Shown: positions 16,339-25,087 of the stretch, piece after piece
Layout: each line of letters starts with the position of its first letter
How positions within the stretch are numbered: position 1 is the stretch's first letter
Origin: CAWIVJ01 sp963839525
Lineage (GTDB): Bacteria; Cyanobacteriota; Vampirovibrionia; Gastranaerophilales; Gastranaerophilaceae
Assembly (NCBI GenBank): GCA_963839525.1
Contig: CAWIVJ010000007.1
Coordinates: 124,001-188,000, forward strand
Direction: 5' to 3'
DNA: 64,000 bases
Made by a program: the position numbers and the translations under genes
Notes under the pieces: model-generated
The model's database searches: none
The model's input: the letters and a program-made list of their open reading frames with translations, nothing else
Told to the model about the DNA's origin: nothing

Positions 16339-17802
16339 ATGTACGAATTATGCTCATACTTAACTAATGACGGCACTGTAGGGTTTTTTAGCCCTGCTGA
16401 TGATGATATTTACCACTCTACTTACGGAGCGCTTAGCGAAAGCTGGCAAAAATTTATTATACCAAGCGATTTGGAAGAATATTTATTAAATCATGATCAA
16501 GTTAAAATTCTCGATATTTGCTATGGAATAGGGTATAATACTAAAACAGCTTTGCAAACTTTTATAAAAAATGTTTTTAAAACTAAAAAAAAATATAAAA
16601 AAAATAATTTATCTACAACTTATAATATCGTGGCGAGATATACCGATAACATATTCAGAAGAAAAAATTTTGATAAAAAGATTTTTTTAGAATCTAAAAA
16701 ACACTCATCCATAACTAATGCCGGAGCGATATATTCCGATAATATTCAACAGGGTATGAGTACTTCATTTTGCCATGCGGAACTTGTTTCAGCATCTCAA
16801 CAGTCGAGAACATTAAATGAATCTAAAAATAAATTTTGCAGTAAAATTCTAATGGATGCTGTAGATGTTGATAAAACATTGATGAATTTATCCCCTTTTA
16901 TTTCCATAGAAGCCAAATCAACTTTTTCAATTAAGCAAAATAAAGCTCAAAGATATTTTACAAATTCAATCAGCGATAATAAAATATCCAAAATTAAAAA
17001 ACTAAAAAAAACAAAAAATATCAAGCTTCCAAAAAAGTTTAAATTAAATAAAGAAGTTTCTATAATTCTTTTAAAAAAAATGTTTGAAAGCAATTCAAAT
17101 TTTTTTAACGATGAAATTTTGCAATCAATTTTAAAAGAAAAAAAATATAGTCCATTTGTTGACAATTTTATGATAAATTTAGCTAAATTTTACCATAATC
17201 AGAGGTGTAATTATAATAAAAACAAAAATAAATCGGCTTTTTTACATAATATATATTATCGATACCTATCGAGAAGTTATAAAAATGCCGAAAAACTACT
17301 AAAAAATACTGAAATTGAATTAAATTTTCATAGTGAAGATGCTCGAAGTTTTATTCAGTCAACAGAAAATTTATATAATTTTATATTTTTAGACGCATTT
17401 ACTCCTGCTAAATGTCCTGCTCTCTGGTCTATAGAGTTTTTCAAAGAACTTTATTCTAAGCTGGAAGATGATGGAATGATTTTAACTTACTCAAATTCCG
17501 CTGCCGTTAGAAACGCTTTTTTACAAAACGGTTTTTGCGTGGGTAAAATTTATGACCACCAGTTAAAAAAATTCATTGGAACAATTGCTGCAAAAAATCC
17601 TGCGTTAATTAAACATAAATTAAATGAACTAGATTTGGATTTAATAAATTCTAAAGCAGGAATTTGTTTTCGTGATGAAAAATTGAATTTAGATAATAAA
17701 TCAATAATTTTAAATCGAGAAAATGAAATTAAACAAAGTAATTTAACTTCCAGTTCAAAAATATTAAAGGAGCATAAAAATGGCGAAATTAAATCATTAT
17801 GA
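16339..17802 (+). CDS. MnmD/MnmC-type (DUF752) methyltransferase with large internal insertion
   Basis: Probable SAM-dependent methyltransferase related to the MnmC methylase domain, which finishes the mnm5 modification of tRNA wobble uridine. The N-terminal part (SPADDDIYHSTYGALSESW, then VKILDICYGIGYNTKTAL for SAM binding) and the C-terminal part (FHSEDARSFIQ, YNFIFLDAFTPAKCPALWS, ILTYSNSAAVRNAFLQNGF) match the family. Between them the protein is expanded to 487 residues, against roughly 230-300 for a stand-alone domain. The expansion is Lys/Asn/Ser-rich. Residues from about 82 to 170 include CHAELVSAS (from residue 145), which is a translated copy of a dispersed DNA repeat. The next gene encodes an FAD enzyme of a different family from the MnmC oxidase and overlaps by 23 bases. 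Confidence 0.75.
   Translation: MYELCSYLTNDGTVGFFSPADDDIYHSTYGALSESWQKFIIPSDLEEYLLNHDQVKILDICYGIGYNTKTALQTFIKNVFKTKKKYKKNNLSTTYNIVARYTDNIFRRKNFDKKIFLESKKHSSITNAGAIYSDNIQQGMSTSFCHAELVSASQQSRTLNESKNKFCSKILMDAVDVDKTLMNLSPFISIEAKSTFSIKQNKAQRYFTNSISDNKISKIKKLKKTKNIKLPKKFKLNKEVSIILLKKMFESNSNFFNDEILQSILKEKKYSPFVDNFMINLAKFYHNQRCNYNKNKNKSAFLHNIYYRYLSRSYKNAEKLLKNTEIELNFHSEDARSFIQSTENLYNFIFLDAFTPAKCPALWSIEFFKELYSKLEDDGMILTYSNSAAVRNAFLQNGFCVGKIYDHQLKKFIGTIAAKNPALIKHKLNELDLDLINSKAGICFRDEKLNLDNKSIILNRENEIKQSNLTSSSKILKEHKNGEIKSL
16771..16810 (+). repeat. HAELVSAS-type dispersed repeat inside a coding sequence
   Basis: The stretch starting TGCCATGCGGAACTTGTTTC matches the left part of the intergenic repeat at 41157-41229 and its degenerate copy at 32751-32822. 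Here it is read in frame as CHAELVSASQQSR. The right half of the usual palindrome is missing or too diverged to see. Confidence 0.8.
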
Positions 17803-19057
17803 TGTAATAGTAGCAGGCGGCGGCACAGCAGGCTGTGCCGCCGCTTATAATGCAGGAAAATCAGGACTAAAAACCCTATTAGTTGAAAAAAATATACATC
17901 TGGGAGGCTCTATAACTTCAGGACTTGTAATTCCTGCAATGAGTAGTTCAAAAAATCAAATAAACACTGATTTTTTTAAAGATTTAATTTTAGAATTACA
18001 AAAATTAGGAGGGCAAGTTACTTATTTAGATAATCCCGGATGGTTCAATTCTGAACTTTGTAAAATTGCTTTAGACCGTTTGATGATAAAAGTTAATGTA
18101 GAAGTGCTTTTTGATACCAGAGTTATAGGTGTAAATATAGTAGATAAAAAAATTAATGGGCTTGCTATTGCATCAAATATGTTATCGGAATATATCGGGG
18201 CGAGTTATATTGTAGACGCAACAGGAAATTGCGAAGTCGGAGCACTTGCCGGATGCAAATTCTTAGAGATGAAATTTAAAAAGTTTCAACCTGTTTCTCT
18301 TCGATTCGAAATGGCTGGAGTCGATTTAAAAACTTTTGGCAAATGGCTTCTTGATTATGACAAAGACAGGAATGTTACTACTTGCGAGCTTATAGATGGT
18401 CAAATACATCTTTCCACTGCTTATACAAATGACAAAAATAAAAAATGGGCGTTAGAGCCTCTATTTAAAGATGCTGTAAAGGAAAATATGCTTGAAAATG
18501 AAGATTTACAATACTTTCAGCTTTTTACAATTCCAAACATGTTAAACTCAGTATCTTTCAATTGTCCGAGAATTTATTTTCACAAAGAAATAAACCCTTT
18601 AGATAATACTCAACTAACTGAATCTTTAATAAAAGGAAGAGAGAGTATAATCCGGCTTTCAAATTTTTGCATAACTTATCTTCCGGGATTTGAAAACGCT
18701 TATATTTCAAATATTGCAGATGCACTGGGAGTAAGAGTTTCACGTAGAATTAAAGGTAAATATATTTATACGGAAGAAGATTTAAAATCAGGTAAACAAT
18801 TTAATCAACCAGTTTTAATCGGAAATTACCCGATTGATATTCATTCAAACATTGGAAAAAGTACTTTAGAACATGTAGAACAAGACTATCAATTACCCAT
18901 TGAAGCTTTAATATCCGCGGACTATGAAAATCTTTTTGTTGCGGGAAGATGTTTATCTGCCGATTTTCCGTCACAGGCAGCTCTTCGTATCCAACCAAGC
19001 TGTTTTTCAATGGGTGAAGGCGTTGCTAAACACATAGCCGATTTAATTAATAAATAA
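17780..19057 (+). CDS. FAD-dependent oxidoreductase (FAD_oxidored family)
   Basis: A 425-residue flavoprotein. The dinucleotide-binding start DVIVAGGGTAGCAAAYNAG is followed by LVEKNIHLGGSITSGLV, typical of the FAD-dependent oxidoreductase family with a GGT-AG fingerprint. YIVDATGNCEVGALAG and a C-terminal NLFVAGRCLSADFPSQAALR complete the FAD site. The substrate is unknown. The start is ATG at 17780 with AAAGGAG upstream, and it overlaps the end of the methyltransferase gene. A GC-rich hairpin (17817-17844) lies in the codons of the glycine-rich loop. Confidence 0.85.
   Translation: MAKLNHYDVIVAGGGTAGCAAAYNAGKSGLKTLLVEKNIHLGGSITSGLVIPAMSSSKNQINTDFFKDLILELQKLGGQVTYLDNPGWFNSELCKIALDRLMIKVNVEVLFDTRVIGVNIVDKKINGLAIASNMLSEYIGASYIVDATGNCEVGALAGCKFLEMKFKKFQPVSLRFEMAGVDLKTFGKWLLDYDKDRNVTTCELIDGQIHLSTAYTNDKNKKWALEPLFKDAVKENMLENEDLQYFQLFTIPNMLNSVSFNCPRIYFHKEINPLDNTQLTESLIKGRESIIRLSNFCITYLPGFENAYISNIADALGVRVSRRIKGKYIYTEEDLKSGKQFNQPVLIGNYPIDIHSNIGKSTLEHVEQDYQLPIEALISADYENLFVAGRCLSADFPSQAALRIQPSCFSMGEGVAKHIADLINK
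17817..17844. repeat. 12-bp-arm GC-rich hairpin in the FAD-binding loop codons
   Basis: Arms 17817-17828 and 17833-17844 are exact reverse complements around CAGG. They encode the Gly/Ala-rich nucleotide-binding loop. The GGC/GCC codons are unusual in this AT-rich sequence, so the hairpin depends on codon choice. Confidence 0.9.
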
Positions 19058-19060
19058 TTG

Positions 19061-20338
19061 ATGTATAATTCTAAAATGCTTAAAGCAACTGTTAAAAGAG
19101 GCTTAATGTTGGATTTCATCCCTGATGAAATAATTTGTCCTGCTGAAATTAATCAAAATCGAATTTATAAACTAAATAATTACCCTATAATTGATGGAGA
19201 TATTATTTATGCAGCCTCACGTGAACTTAGACTTGAAGATAATTGGGCAGTACTTTTTGGTCTAAAATTAGCTAAAAAATACAGTAAAAGATTTAAAATT
19301 GCGATTATTTTAGATAAAATTTCACATTCAAAACGCCAACGAAAATTTTTAGACGAAGGGCTGAATTTTTTGAAAAAAAATTCAGCCCAAAACAATATTG
19401 ATTTTGAATTTATGCAAGAATTACCTAAACAAATTGGTGCATTAATTATTGATTTTAACCCAATTAATATTCAAACAAAATTTATTAAGGACTTAAAATG
19501 TACAATTTTTGAAATTGATTCACATAATATAATTCCTGCAAGATTTATATCTAAAAAACAAGAATTTTCCGCTGCAACTTTAAGAAGAAAGGTTTATGCT
19601 AATATTTTTGATTTTCTGAAAGAGTCACCTAAAATATTTAAGCCTTCCAAAGGTGAAGCTAAAAATATACTTGATTATTTCATCGCAAATAAATTAGGAA
19701 ATTATGCTGAGTTCAAAAATAATCCAAATAAAGCCGTAACATCTAATTTATCCCCTTATTTGCACTTTGGCTTTATTTCTTCACAGCGAATTGTCATTGA
19801 AATACTTAAGTCAAAAGCTTCAAGAGAGAATAAAGAAGCTTTCCTTGAAGAAGTAATTGTAAGAAAAGAATTGTCAGACAATTTCTGTCTGTACAATAAA
19901 AACTTTAAATCTGTAAAAGCTTTTCCGGCTTGGGCACAAGAGAGTTTAACAGCTCATAAAAATGATATTCGTTTATATTTATATTCTTTAAAAGAATTTG
20001 AAGAAGCTAAGACACATGATGATTTCTGGAATAAAATACAAAAGGATTTGTTAATAACCGGAAAAATACATGGATATTTGCGCATGTATTGGGCGAAAAA
20101 AATTTTAGAATGGTCAAAAAGCCCGGAAGAAGCTTTAAAGATAGCAATTTATCTAAATGATGAGTACGCTTTAGACGGCAATGACCCGAACGGTTACGTT
20201 GGCATACTTTGGTCAATAGGCGGCTTGCATGACAGACCGTTTTTAAATCGACAAGTTACGGGGAAAATAAGATATATGAGTCTGGCAGGATGCAAAAAGA
20301 AATTTGATGTAAATAAATATATTTCACAAGGGCAATAA
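19061..20338 (+). CDS. phr: class II CPD photolyase
   Basis: Light-driven repair of cyclobutane pyrimidine dimers by a flavoenzyme. The N-terminal alpha/beta antenna domain shows YAASRELRLEDNWAVLFG, the class II start signature. The C-terminal FAD domain shows YLHFGFISSQRIV, EVIVRKELSDNFCLYN, GKIHGYLRMYWAKKILEW and LDGNDPNGYVGILWSIGG, all hallmarks of class II rather than class I enzymes. Length about 425 residues is normal. ATG at 19061 has no clear Shine-Dalgarno; an alternative is ATG at 19076, which lies seven bases after a TATAAT at 19064-19069 and could start a leaderless transcript. It follows the FAD gene by three bases. Confidence 0.93.
   Translation: MYNSKMLKATVKRGLMLDFIPDEIICPAEINQNRIYKLNNYPIIDGDIIYAASRELRLEDNWAVLFGLKLAKKYSKRFKIAIILDKISHSKRQRKFLDEGLNFLKKNSAQNNIDFEFMQELPKQIGALIIDFNPINIQTKFIKDLKCTIFEIDSHNIIPARFISKKQEFSAATLRRKVYANIFDFLKESPKIFKPSKGEAKNILDYFIANKLGNYAEFKNNPNKAVTSNLSPYLHFGFISSQRIVIEILKSKASRENKEAFLEEVIVRKELSDNFCLYNKNFKSVKAFPAWAQESLTAHKNDIRLYLYSLKEFEEAKTHDDFWNKIQKDLLITGKIHGYLRMYWAKKILEWSKSPEEALKIAIYLNDEYALDGNDPNGYVGILWSIGGLHDRPFLNRQVTGKIRYMSLAGCKKKFDVNKYISQGQ
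19358..19388. repeat. 14-bp-arm inverted repeat inside the photolyase gene
   Basis: Arms 19358-19371 and 19375-19388 are exact reverse complements around GAA, beginning GGGCTGAA. They are translated as part of GLNFLKKNSAQ, a variable helix of the antenna domain. With T- and A-runs flanking the loop it resembles a terminator-like stem in the message. Confidence 0.9.
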
Positions 20339-20341
20339 CCA

Positions 20342-21046
20342 GTGTTAAAAAAAATTTTAATACTTACAATAATTTATTTTTTAAATTGTGCACAAATTTA
20401 CGCTCAAGAAACAGTTTTTAACGTTCCAAATGCCGATATTACAGAAAAGGGTAAAGTTTTTTTACTTCAAGAAGTTCAATTTACACCCTGGAACCCTGAT
20501 GCTTCAGCAGAGTTTACGACTTATAGTGCTTTAGGCATAGGACACAATACCGAAATTGATGCGACTTTATTTAATGTAGGAGCTCCTGCTACTGAAAATA
20601 TTTCGCTCGGTATAGGTTTTAAAAAAGTAATGCCAATACCTGTATTAAAAGAAAAATTTCCTAAAAGAGAATTTAAGCTTACTGTGGGGAGTGAAGTTCT
20701 AACAGGATTAGAAGGTAATGGTATTGGTAATTGGACTTATGCTCACCTTAGCGGAAGGGTTCCCAAACTTAATACAAGACTTACAGGCGGTGTAACTTAT
20801 ATAGGCAGGCAAGTTTCTGATGTTGATTCCTTTGCTTTTTTGAGCGCAATTGAACAACCAGTAAGTAAAAAAATAACATTACTTCTTGACTGGTATTCAG
20901 GAAGCGAACATTTCTTGGGCTTTCTTGTTGTAGGCGGCAGTTATGATTTAACAAAAAACACCAAAATTTATGCCGGTTATCAAATGCCAAACAGTCCTCG
21001 AAATGGAACAGCCGGGTTTATAGTTCAAATTTCAAGAATTTTTTAA
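20342..21046 (+). CDS. outer-membrane beta-barrel protein
   Basis: A 234-residue exported protein. The start is GTG at 20342, three bases after the photolyase stop. The signal peptide is KKILILTIIYFLNCAQIYAQ. The mature part alternates polar and hydrophobic residues in short strands (TEIDATLFNVGAP, NISLGIGFKKV, TKIYAGYQMPNSPRNGTAGF) and ends in phenylalanine (QISRIF), the usual outer-membrane assembly signal. It is probably a small porin or structural barrel. It ends inside the 3' end of convergent proA, overlapping by 15 bases. Confidence 0.75.
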   Translation: MLKKILILTIIYFLNCAQIYAQETVFNVPNADITEKGKVFLLQEVQFTPWNPDASAEFTTYSALGIGHNTEIDATLFNVGAPATENISLGIGFKKVMPIPVLKEKFPKREFKLTVGSEVLTGLEGNGIGNWTYAHLSGRVPKLNTRLTGGVTYIGRQVSDVDSFAFLSAIEQPVSKKITLLLDWYSGSEHFLGFLVVGGSYDLTKNTKIYAGYQMPNSPRNGTAGFIVQISRIF

Positions 21047-22288
21047 ATTTTTGTGCGTAAAGCTTTTTTTACCTTCAGCGTAATCTTTTACAATTTGACC
21101 CTGTCCATATAATTTATATTTATATATTGTTAAACCGTCAAGTCCTACAGGTCCTCTTGCGTGAGTTTTATTGGTTGAAATTCCTACTTCTGCACCAAAA
21201 CCGTATCTATAACCATCAGAAAATCTTGTTGAAACATTATGATAAACTCCTGCTGAGTCAACTTCATTTAAAAACTTCTCCGCATTTTGTATATTATCGG
21301 TAACTATCGCATCGGTATGTCCTGAGCCATATTTATTAATGTGCTCAATTGCTTCTTCCAAATTGTTAACTGATTTATAAGCTAAAATCTTATCGGAATA
21401 CTCAAAATCCCATCTTTCAGGTTTATCAACTAATTTAATTCCAGCTTTTTTAAGTTGTTCAAGCAATTCTTCTTTATATTTAAAATTTTTATGGATTAAA
21501 AGCGTTTCAACAGAATTACAAGCGCTCGGATATTGAGTTTTAGCATCAATTACAATATCTGTTAACATCTTTAAATCAGCAGTTTCATCGATAAAAATAT
21601 GACAAATTCCGTCTGCATGTCCTAAAACCGGAATTTTAGTATTTTCCTGAATGAATTTTACAAGCGAATTTCCACCCCTTGGGATTATCAAATCGATATA
21701 ATCATTCATTTTGAGCATTTTTGAAACGTCTTCGCGGGAAAAAACTTGATTTATTGCGTTTTTAGGAAAACCTTCAATTCGCTCAAGAGCTTGTGTAATT
21801 ATTTCAAAAATAGCCTTATTTGTATTCATTGCTTCTTTTCCGCCCTTTAAAATTACTGCATTTGACGATTTTATAGCAAGAGCCGAAATTTGGGTTATAA
21901 CATCAGGTCGTGCTTCAAAAATTATACCTAAAACCCCGATAGGGCAGGAAATTTTATATAAATTTAAACCTGAATCCAGCTCTCTGGCTAACAAATATTT
22001 ATTTATCGGATCTTCAAGCTTAATTAAATCTCTTACCCCTGCAATCATAGAGTCCATTTTGTTATCATTAAGCTTTAGCCTATTAAAAACAGCTTGTGAT
22101 ATCTCTCCTGATTCAACCATTTTTTTAGAATCCGCTAAATCAATAGCATTTGCATCAAATATTTTTTGTTTATTTCTTTCAAGTGAATCAGCAACAGCTT
22201 CAAGTGCTGAATTTTTCAATTCAGTCGGCATATTCGCTAATTTTAACGAAGCTTCTTTTGCGTTCTTTGCTATTTGTGAAAAATCCAT
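21032..22288 (-). CDS. proA: glutamate-5-semialdehyde dehydrogenase (gamma-glutamyl phosphate reductase)
   Basis: Second enzyme of proline synthesis: NADPH reduction of glutamyl 5-phosphate to the semialdehyde. The 418-residue aldehyde-dehydrogenase-fold protein has GVLGIIFEARPDV, LKGGKEAMNTN, LIIPRGGNSLV, GHADGICHIF and the catalytic-cysteine segment YPSACNSVETLL. The C-terminal FGAEVGISTNKTHARGPVGL is diagnostic. It lies 18 bases downstream of proB in the same operon. Confidence 0.97.
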   Translation of the reverse strand: MDFSQIAKNAKEASLKLANMPTELKNSALEAVADSLERNKQKIFDANAIDLADSKKMVESGEISQAVFNRLKLNDNKMDSMIAGVRDLIKLEDPINKYLLARELDSGLNLYKISCPIGVLGIIFEARPDVITQISALAIKSSNAVILKGGKEAMNTNKAIFEIITQALERIEGFPKNAINQVFSREDVSKMLKMNDYIDLIIPRGGNSLVKFIQENTKIPVLGHADGICHIFIDETADLKMLTDIVIDAKTQYPSACNSVETLLIHKNFKYKEELLEQLKKAGIKLVDKPERWDFEYSDKILAYKSVNNLEEAIEHINKYGSGHTDAIVTDNIQNAEKFLNEVDSAGVYHNVSTRFSDGYRYGFGAEVGISTNKTHARGPVGLDGLTIYKYKLYGQGQIVKDYAEGKKSFTHKNLKNS

Positions 22289-22306
22289 ATTTAATTATCC
22301 TTTATC

Positions 22307-23473
22307 TTAACGGGAAGAGGTGTCCCATCCGTCTAAAATAGTTATATTATCACGATTTATAATCTCATCGTAATTTTTGTAACCTAAAATCTTAGTTATT
22401 TCATCGGAATGAGAACCTGCTATTTTTTTGCAATCTTCGGAATTATAATTTACAATTCCGCGTGCAATTTCATTTTCATTTTCATCAATGATTGAAACAA
22501 CTTCACCTTTTTTAAATTCGTTTATCACATCAACGATACCGATTGGCAAAAGACTTGTTTCTTTTTCCAGAATGGCTTTTTTTGCGCCGTAATTAACAAC
22601 TATTTTCCCTAAAACATTAGTTGCATAACCAATCCATCGTTTTTTACCCGAAAGCATTTCTTCTTTTGGCAAAAATATTGTTCCGATTTCTTTTCCTGAA
22701 AATATTTGGCTTATTACAGAAGGAATTTTACCATTTGCGACAATTACCGTTCCACCCGAGCGGGTTACAAGTCTTGCCGCTTCAAGTTTTGTTTTCATTC
22801 CGCCACGCCCACCTACGGACGCGGCCTCACCACAAGCTATAATTTCCGTCGTAAGATTCTTAACAATCGGAATTATTTTTGCATCAGGATTAGTTTTAGG
22901 ATTAGAATCAAATAAACCGTCTACATCTGATAAAATTACAAGCAAATCTGCATCTAGTTCGCTTGCAACAAGTGCGGAAAGCTTATCATTATCAGAAAAA
23001 CAAATTTGCATTTCAGAATAAATCTCGTCAAGCTCAATTGTTGAAACCGTATCATTTTGATTGATTATCGGAATGACATTGAGTTCTAAGAGTTTGTTTA
23101 AAGTTGTTCTTAAGCTTAAGTATTTTTTACGCTGCGAAAAATCGTCTTCTGTCAGAAGAATTTGCGCTACGGCTAAATTATACTGGTCAAAAGCACTTTC
23201 ATAAATGGACATTAACTTGCTTTGACCTATGGCAGCACAAGCTTGCTTCATTGCAGTTGCCTCTGTAGAGGTAATTCCCAGTTTCTTTTTACCCAGACCA
23301 ACTGCACCGGAAGTCACTAAAATAACCTCTTTTCCGCTTTTTTTTAAAGTTGATACATCTTCAATAAAAGAATAAATGCGGGAAAGCGATACTTCGCCTT
23401 CATCATTAGTTAAAATATTTGTCCCGAATTTTATTACAATTCGATCGGATTGCTTGATTTTTTCTCTATCCAT
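22307..23473 (-). CDS. proB: glutamate 5-kinase with PUA domain
   Basis: First committed enzyme of proline synthesis, phosphorylating glutamate with ATP. The amino-acid kinase domain spans about residues 1-265 (VIKFGTNILTND, VTSGAVGLGKKKLG, INQNDTVSTIE, LSDVDGLFDSNP, GGRGGMKTKLEAA). The C-terminal PUA domain follows (about 285-375; KRWIGYATNVLGKIVVN). The enzyme is classically feedback-inhibited by proline through the kinase domain. Length 388 fits the two-domain form. First gene of proBA. Confidence 0.97.
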   Translation of the reverse strand: MDREKIKQSDRIVIKFGTNILTNDEGEVSLSRIYSFIEDVSTLKKSGKEVILVTSGAVGLGKKKLGITSTEATAMKQACAAIGQSKLMSIYESAFDQYNLAVAQILLTEDDFSQRKKYLSLRTTLNKLLELNVIPIINQNDTVSTIELDEIYSEMQICFSDNDKLSALVASELDADLLVILSDVDGLFDSNPKTNPDAKIIPIVKNLTTEIIACGEAASVGGRGGMKTKLEAARLVTRSGGTVIVANGKIPSVISQIFSGKEIGTIFLPKEEMLSGKKRWIGYATNVLGKIVVNYGAKKAILEKETSLLPIGIVDVINEFKKGEVVSIIDENENEIARGIVNYNSEDCKKIAGSHSDEITKILGYKNYDEIINRDNITILDGWDTSSR

Positions 23474-23493
23474 AGTCGAAATTATACATAAAA

Positions 23494-24327
23494 TTATGAT
23501 TTTTTACAATTCTGTTTAGGAACAATTTTTCTTTTTTCTTTAATATCATCGGGCCATTCTTGTATAATGCCTGTTGAATAACCGCAAACTAAAAGAGCTA
23601 TTGGTATAAATCTGCTTACCGTATGACCTACTTTACTATTCGGGTTTGCTAATGATACTGCCAGACAAGTATCATCTACGTGCCCTGACATATCAGCAAC
23701 TTTGACGTGCCTGTCGTCTTTTATGTGGTAAATTTTTTCATTTATTAAATTGCAGACTTTGTTTCCTAATATAATACCTGTAAGTAAACATAAAGCAGAA
23801 GCAGCTACATTTGGTAATTTTGCCATTCTTCCCTTTAACTTTGTTGCTTTAATAATATTATTTTCAAATTTCTCAAATATCTTCATACCTCCTGCCACAC
23901 AAATCAAAGGTGTTAAGATATTTCCGAACATCTGAATTATTCCTTCTCTGTATTTTGCTTTCATATTCTCTTTTTTGTCAAAAATAGCTCCCCCGGCAAG
24001 TCCGCCTAATATTGAGCCGGAAGATAATATTATAACATCTAGAGGATTATATTTTATTTTGAAAATTCCCCAGTCTTTAAGCGGTGTTTTCGTTTTAATT
24101 AATTTTACGGGATTAATAGAAAATCCGGCCTTCTTATGTGCTATCGCTAACCCTGCAAGGACACCCCCAACAGTGGTTAAAAATACTCCTGCTTTTATAT
24201 TTCTAGAAGCATTAGGCTGCTTTTCTTTAATCGGCTTAGGAGAATTCTTCCTTTTGCTTTCTTTTTCTAAAGATTTTTTATCCGAATTAGCATAAAAGCT
24301 GAATTTCGGATTAATTTTTAACAACAT
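23494..24327 (-). CDS. membrane protein of unknown function
   Basis: A 277-residue protein. The ATG at 24327 is preferred over the TTG at 24333. The N-terminus (INPKFSFYANSDKKSLEKES) is polar and followed by hydrophobic segments, AGVFLTTVGGVLAGLAIA, VIILSSGSILGGLAGGAIF, ILTPLICVAGGMKIF, AASALCLLTGIILG and FIPIALLVCGYSTG, suggesting five membrane spans. No known family recognised. It ends 20 bases upstream of proB on the same strand but has a separate context, so linkage to proline synthesis is not implied. Confidence 0.65.
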   Translation of the reverse strand: MLLKINPKFSFYANSDKKSLEKESKRKNSPKPIKEKQPNASRNIKAGVFLTTVGGVLAGLAIAHKKAGFSINPVKLIKTKTPLKDWGIFKIKYNPLDVIILSSGSILGGLAGGAIFDKKENMKAKYREGIIQMFGNILTPLICVAGGMKIFEKFENNIIKATKLKGRMAKLPNVAASALCLLTGIILGNKVCNLINEKIYHIKDDRHVKVADMSGHVDDTCLAVSLANPNSKVGHTVSRFIPIALLVCGYSTGIIQEWPDDIKEKRKIVPKQNCKKS

Positions 24328-24437
24328 AATCAACTAGACCATAAAACACTAATGCACGACATTATTAATGTAACTAAATAAAAAAAATTGCTATCATTAA
24401 AACTTTTTATGAAAAAAGTTAACAAATTTTAATAATA

Positions 24438-24926
24438 TTAGCGCTTATAAAATTTTGTAATTTCTTCAAAATAACGTTCGAGTGCTTTGTACCCGTCATA
24501 TATCTCTTCTGTAAGTGCGGAATATTTACTTGCAACAATAAATTTTAATTCTTTTGTTCTAATTTGAATTATTTCATCAGCCTCCCGACGTAAAACATCA
24601 TTAGACGAGAAAGACCATTTTTTTAAATGAGCCAATTCTTCATTGATTTGCTTAATTGTAGAAAATTCAAGCGTATTGAAATCATATTTTTTAAGTAACG
24701 CTGTTTCCTGATTTGTTATACGGCTATGAATTACTTGAAATTTATAAATACGCTTAATAATAACATAATTATCCGCTGCTCTTTTATGTGAATAAGGAAC
24801 AGAATTTTTTGCCAGTAATGCAGATGTAGAAAGTGAAGTAAAAGTATCATTTTCATTTGAAAAAGCACTTTGCGTAATAATAGATGAAATAGTTTTTTTA
24901 TTATTAAATGTCGTTTTTTCTTTCAT
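24438..24926 (-). CDS. small helical protein of unknown function
   Basis: About 162 residues from the ATG at 24926; longer in-frame starts would add an implausible hydrophobic leader. GGAG lies upstream but rather far from the start. The N-terminus is Ser/Thr-rich and looks disordered; the rest is predicted helical (AADNYVIIKRIYKFQVIHS, EELAHLKKWSFSSNDVLR, YDGYKALERYFEEITKFY). No family recognised. It ends 110 bases before the membrane-protein gene. Confidence 0.55.
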   Translation of the reverse strand: MKEKTTFNNKKTISSIITQSAFSNENDTFTSLSTSALLAKNSVPYSHKRAADNYVIIKRIYKFQVIHSRITNQETALLKKYDFNTLEFSTIKQINEELAHLKKWSFSSNDVLRREADEIIQIRTKELKFIVASKYSALTEEIYDGYKALERYFEEITKFYKR

Positions 24927-25087
24927 ATTTATTAGATATCTCCACAGACTAATAATATGATATAAAAAAATAAAAGTCATGATTTTATTTAAAAATTCAA
25001 ATCAAATGCAACACTTTGTTACAATATGGCAAATCAGCAAAATTTGTATTATACTATGCCTGTGTAGGTTATCAATAGGAAGCATAT

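Noticed and set aside
17780..19057. FAD gene as the oxidase half of a split MnmC
   Set aside because: It belongs to a different FAD-dependent family by its fingerprint and C-terminus, although it lies directly after an MnmC-type methyltransferase.
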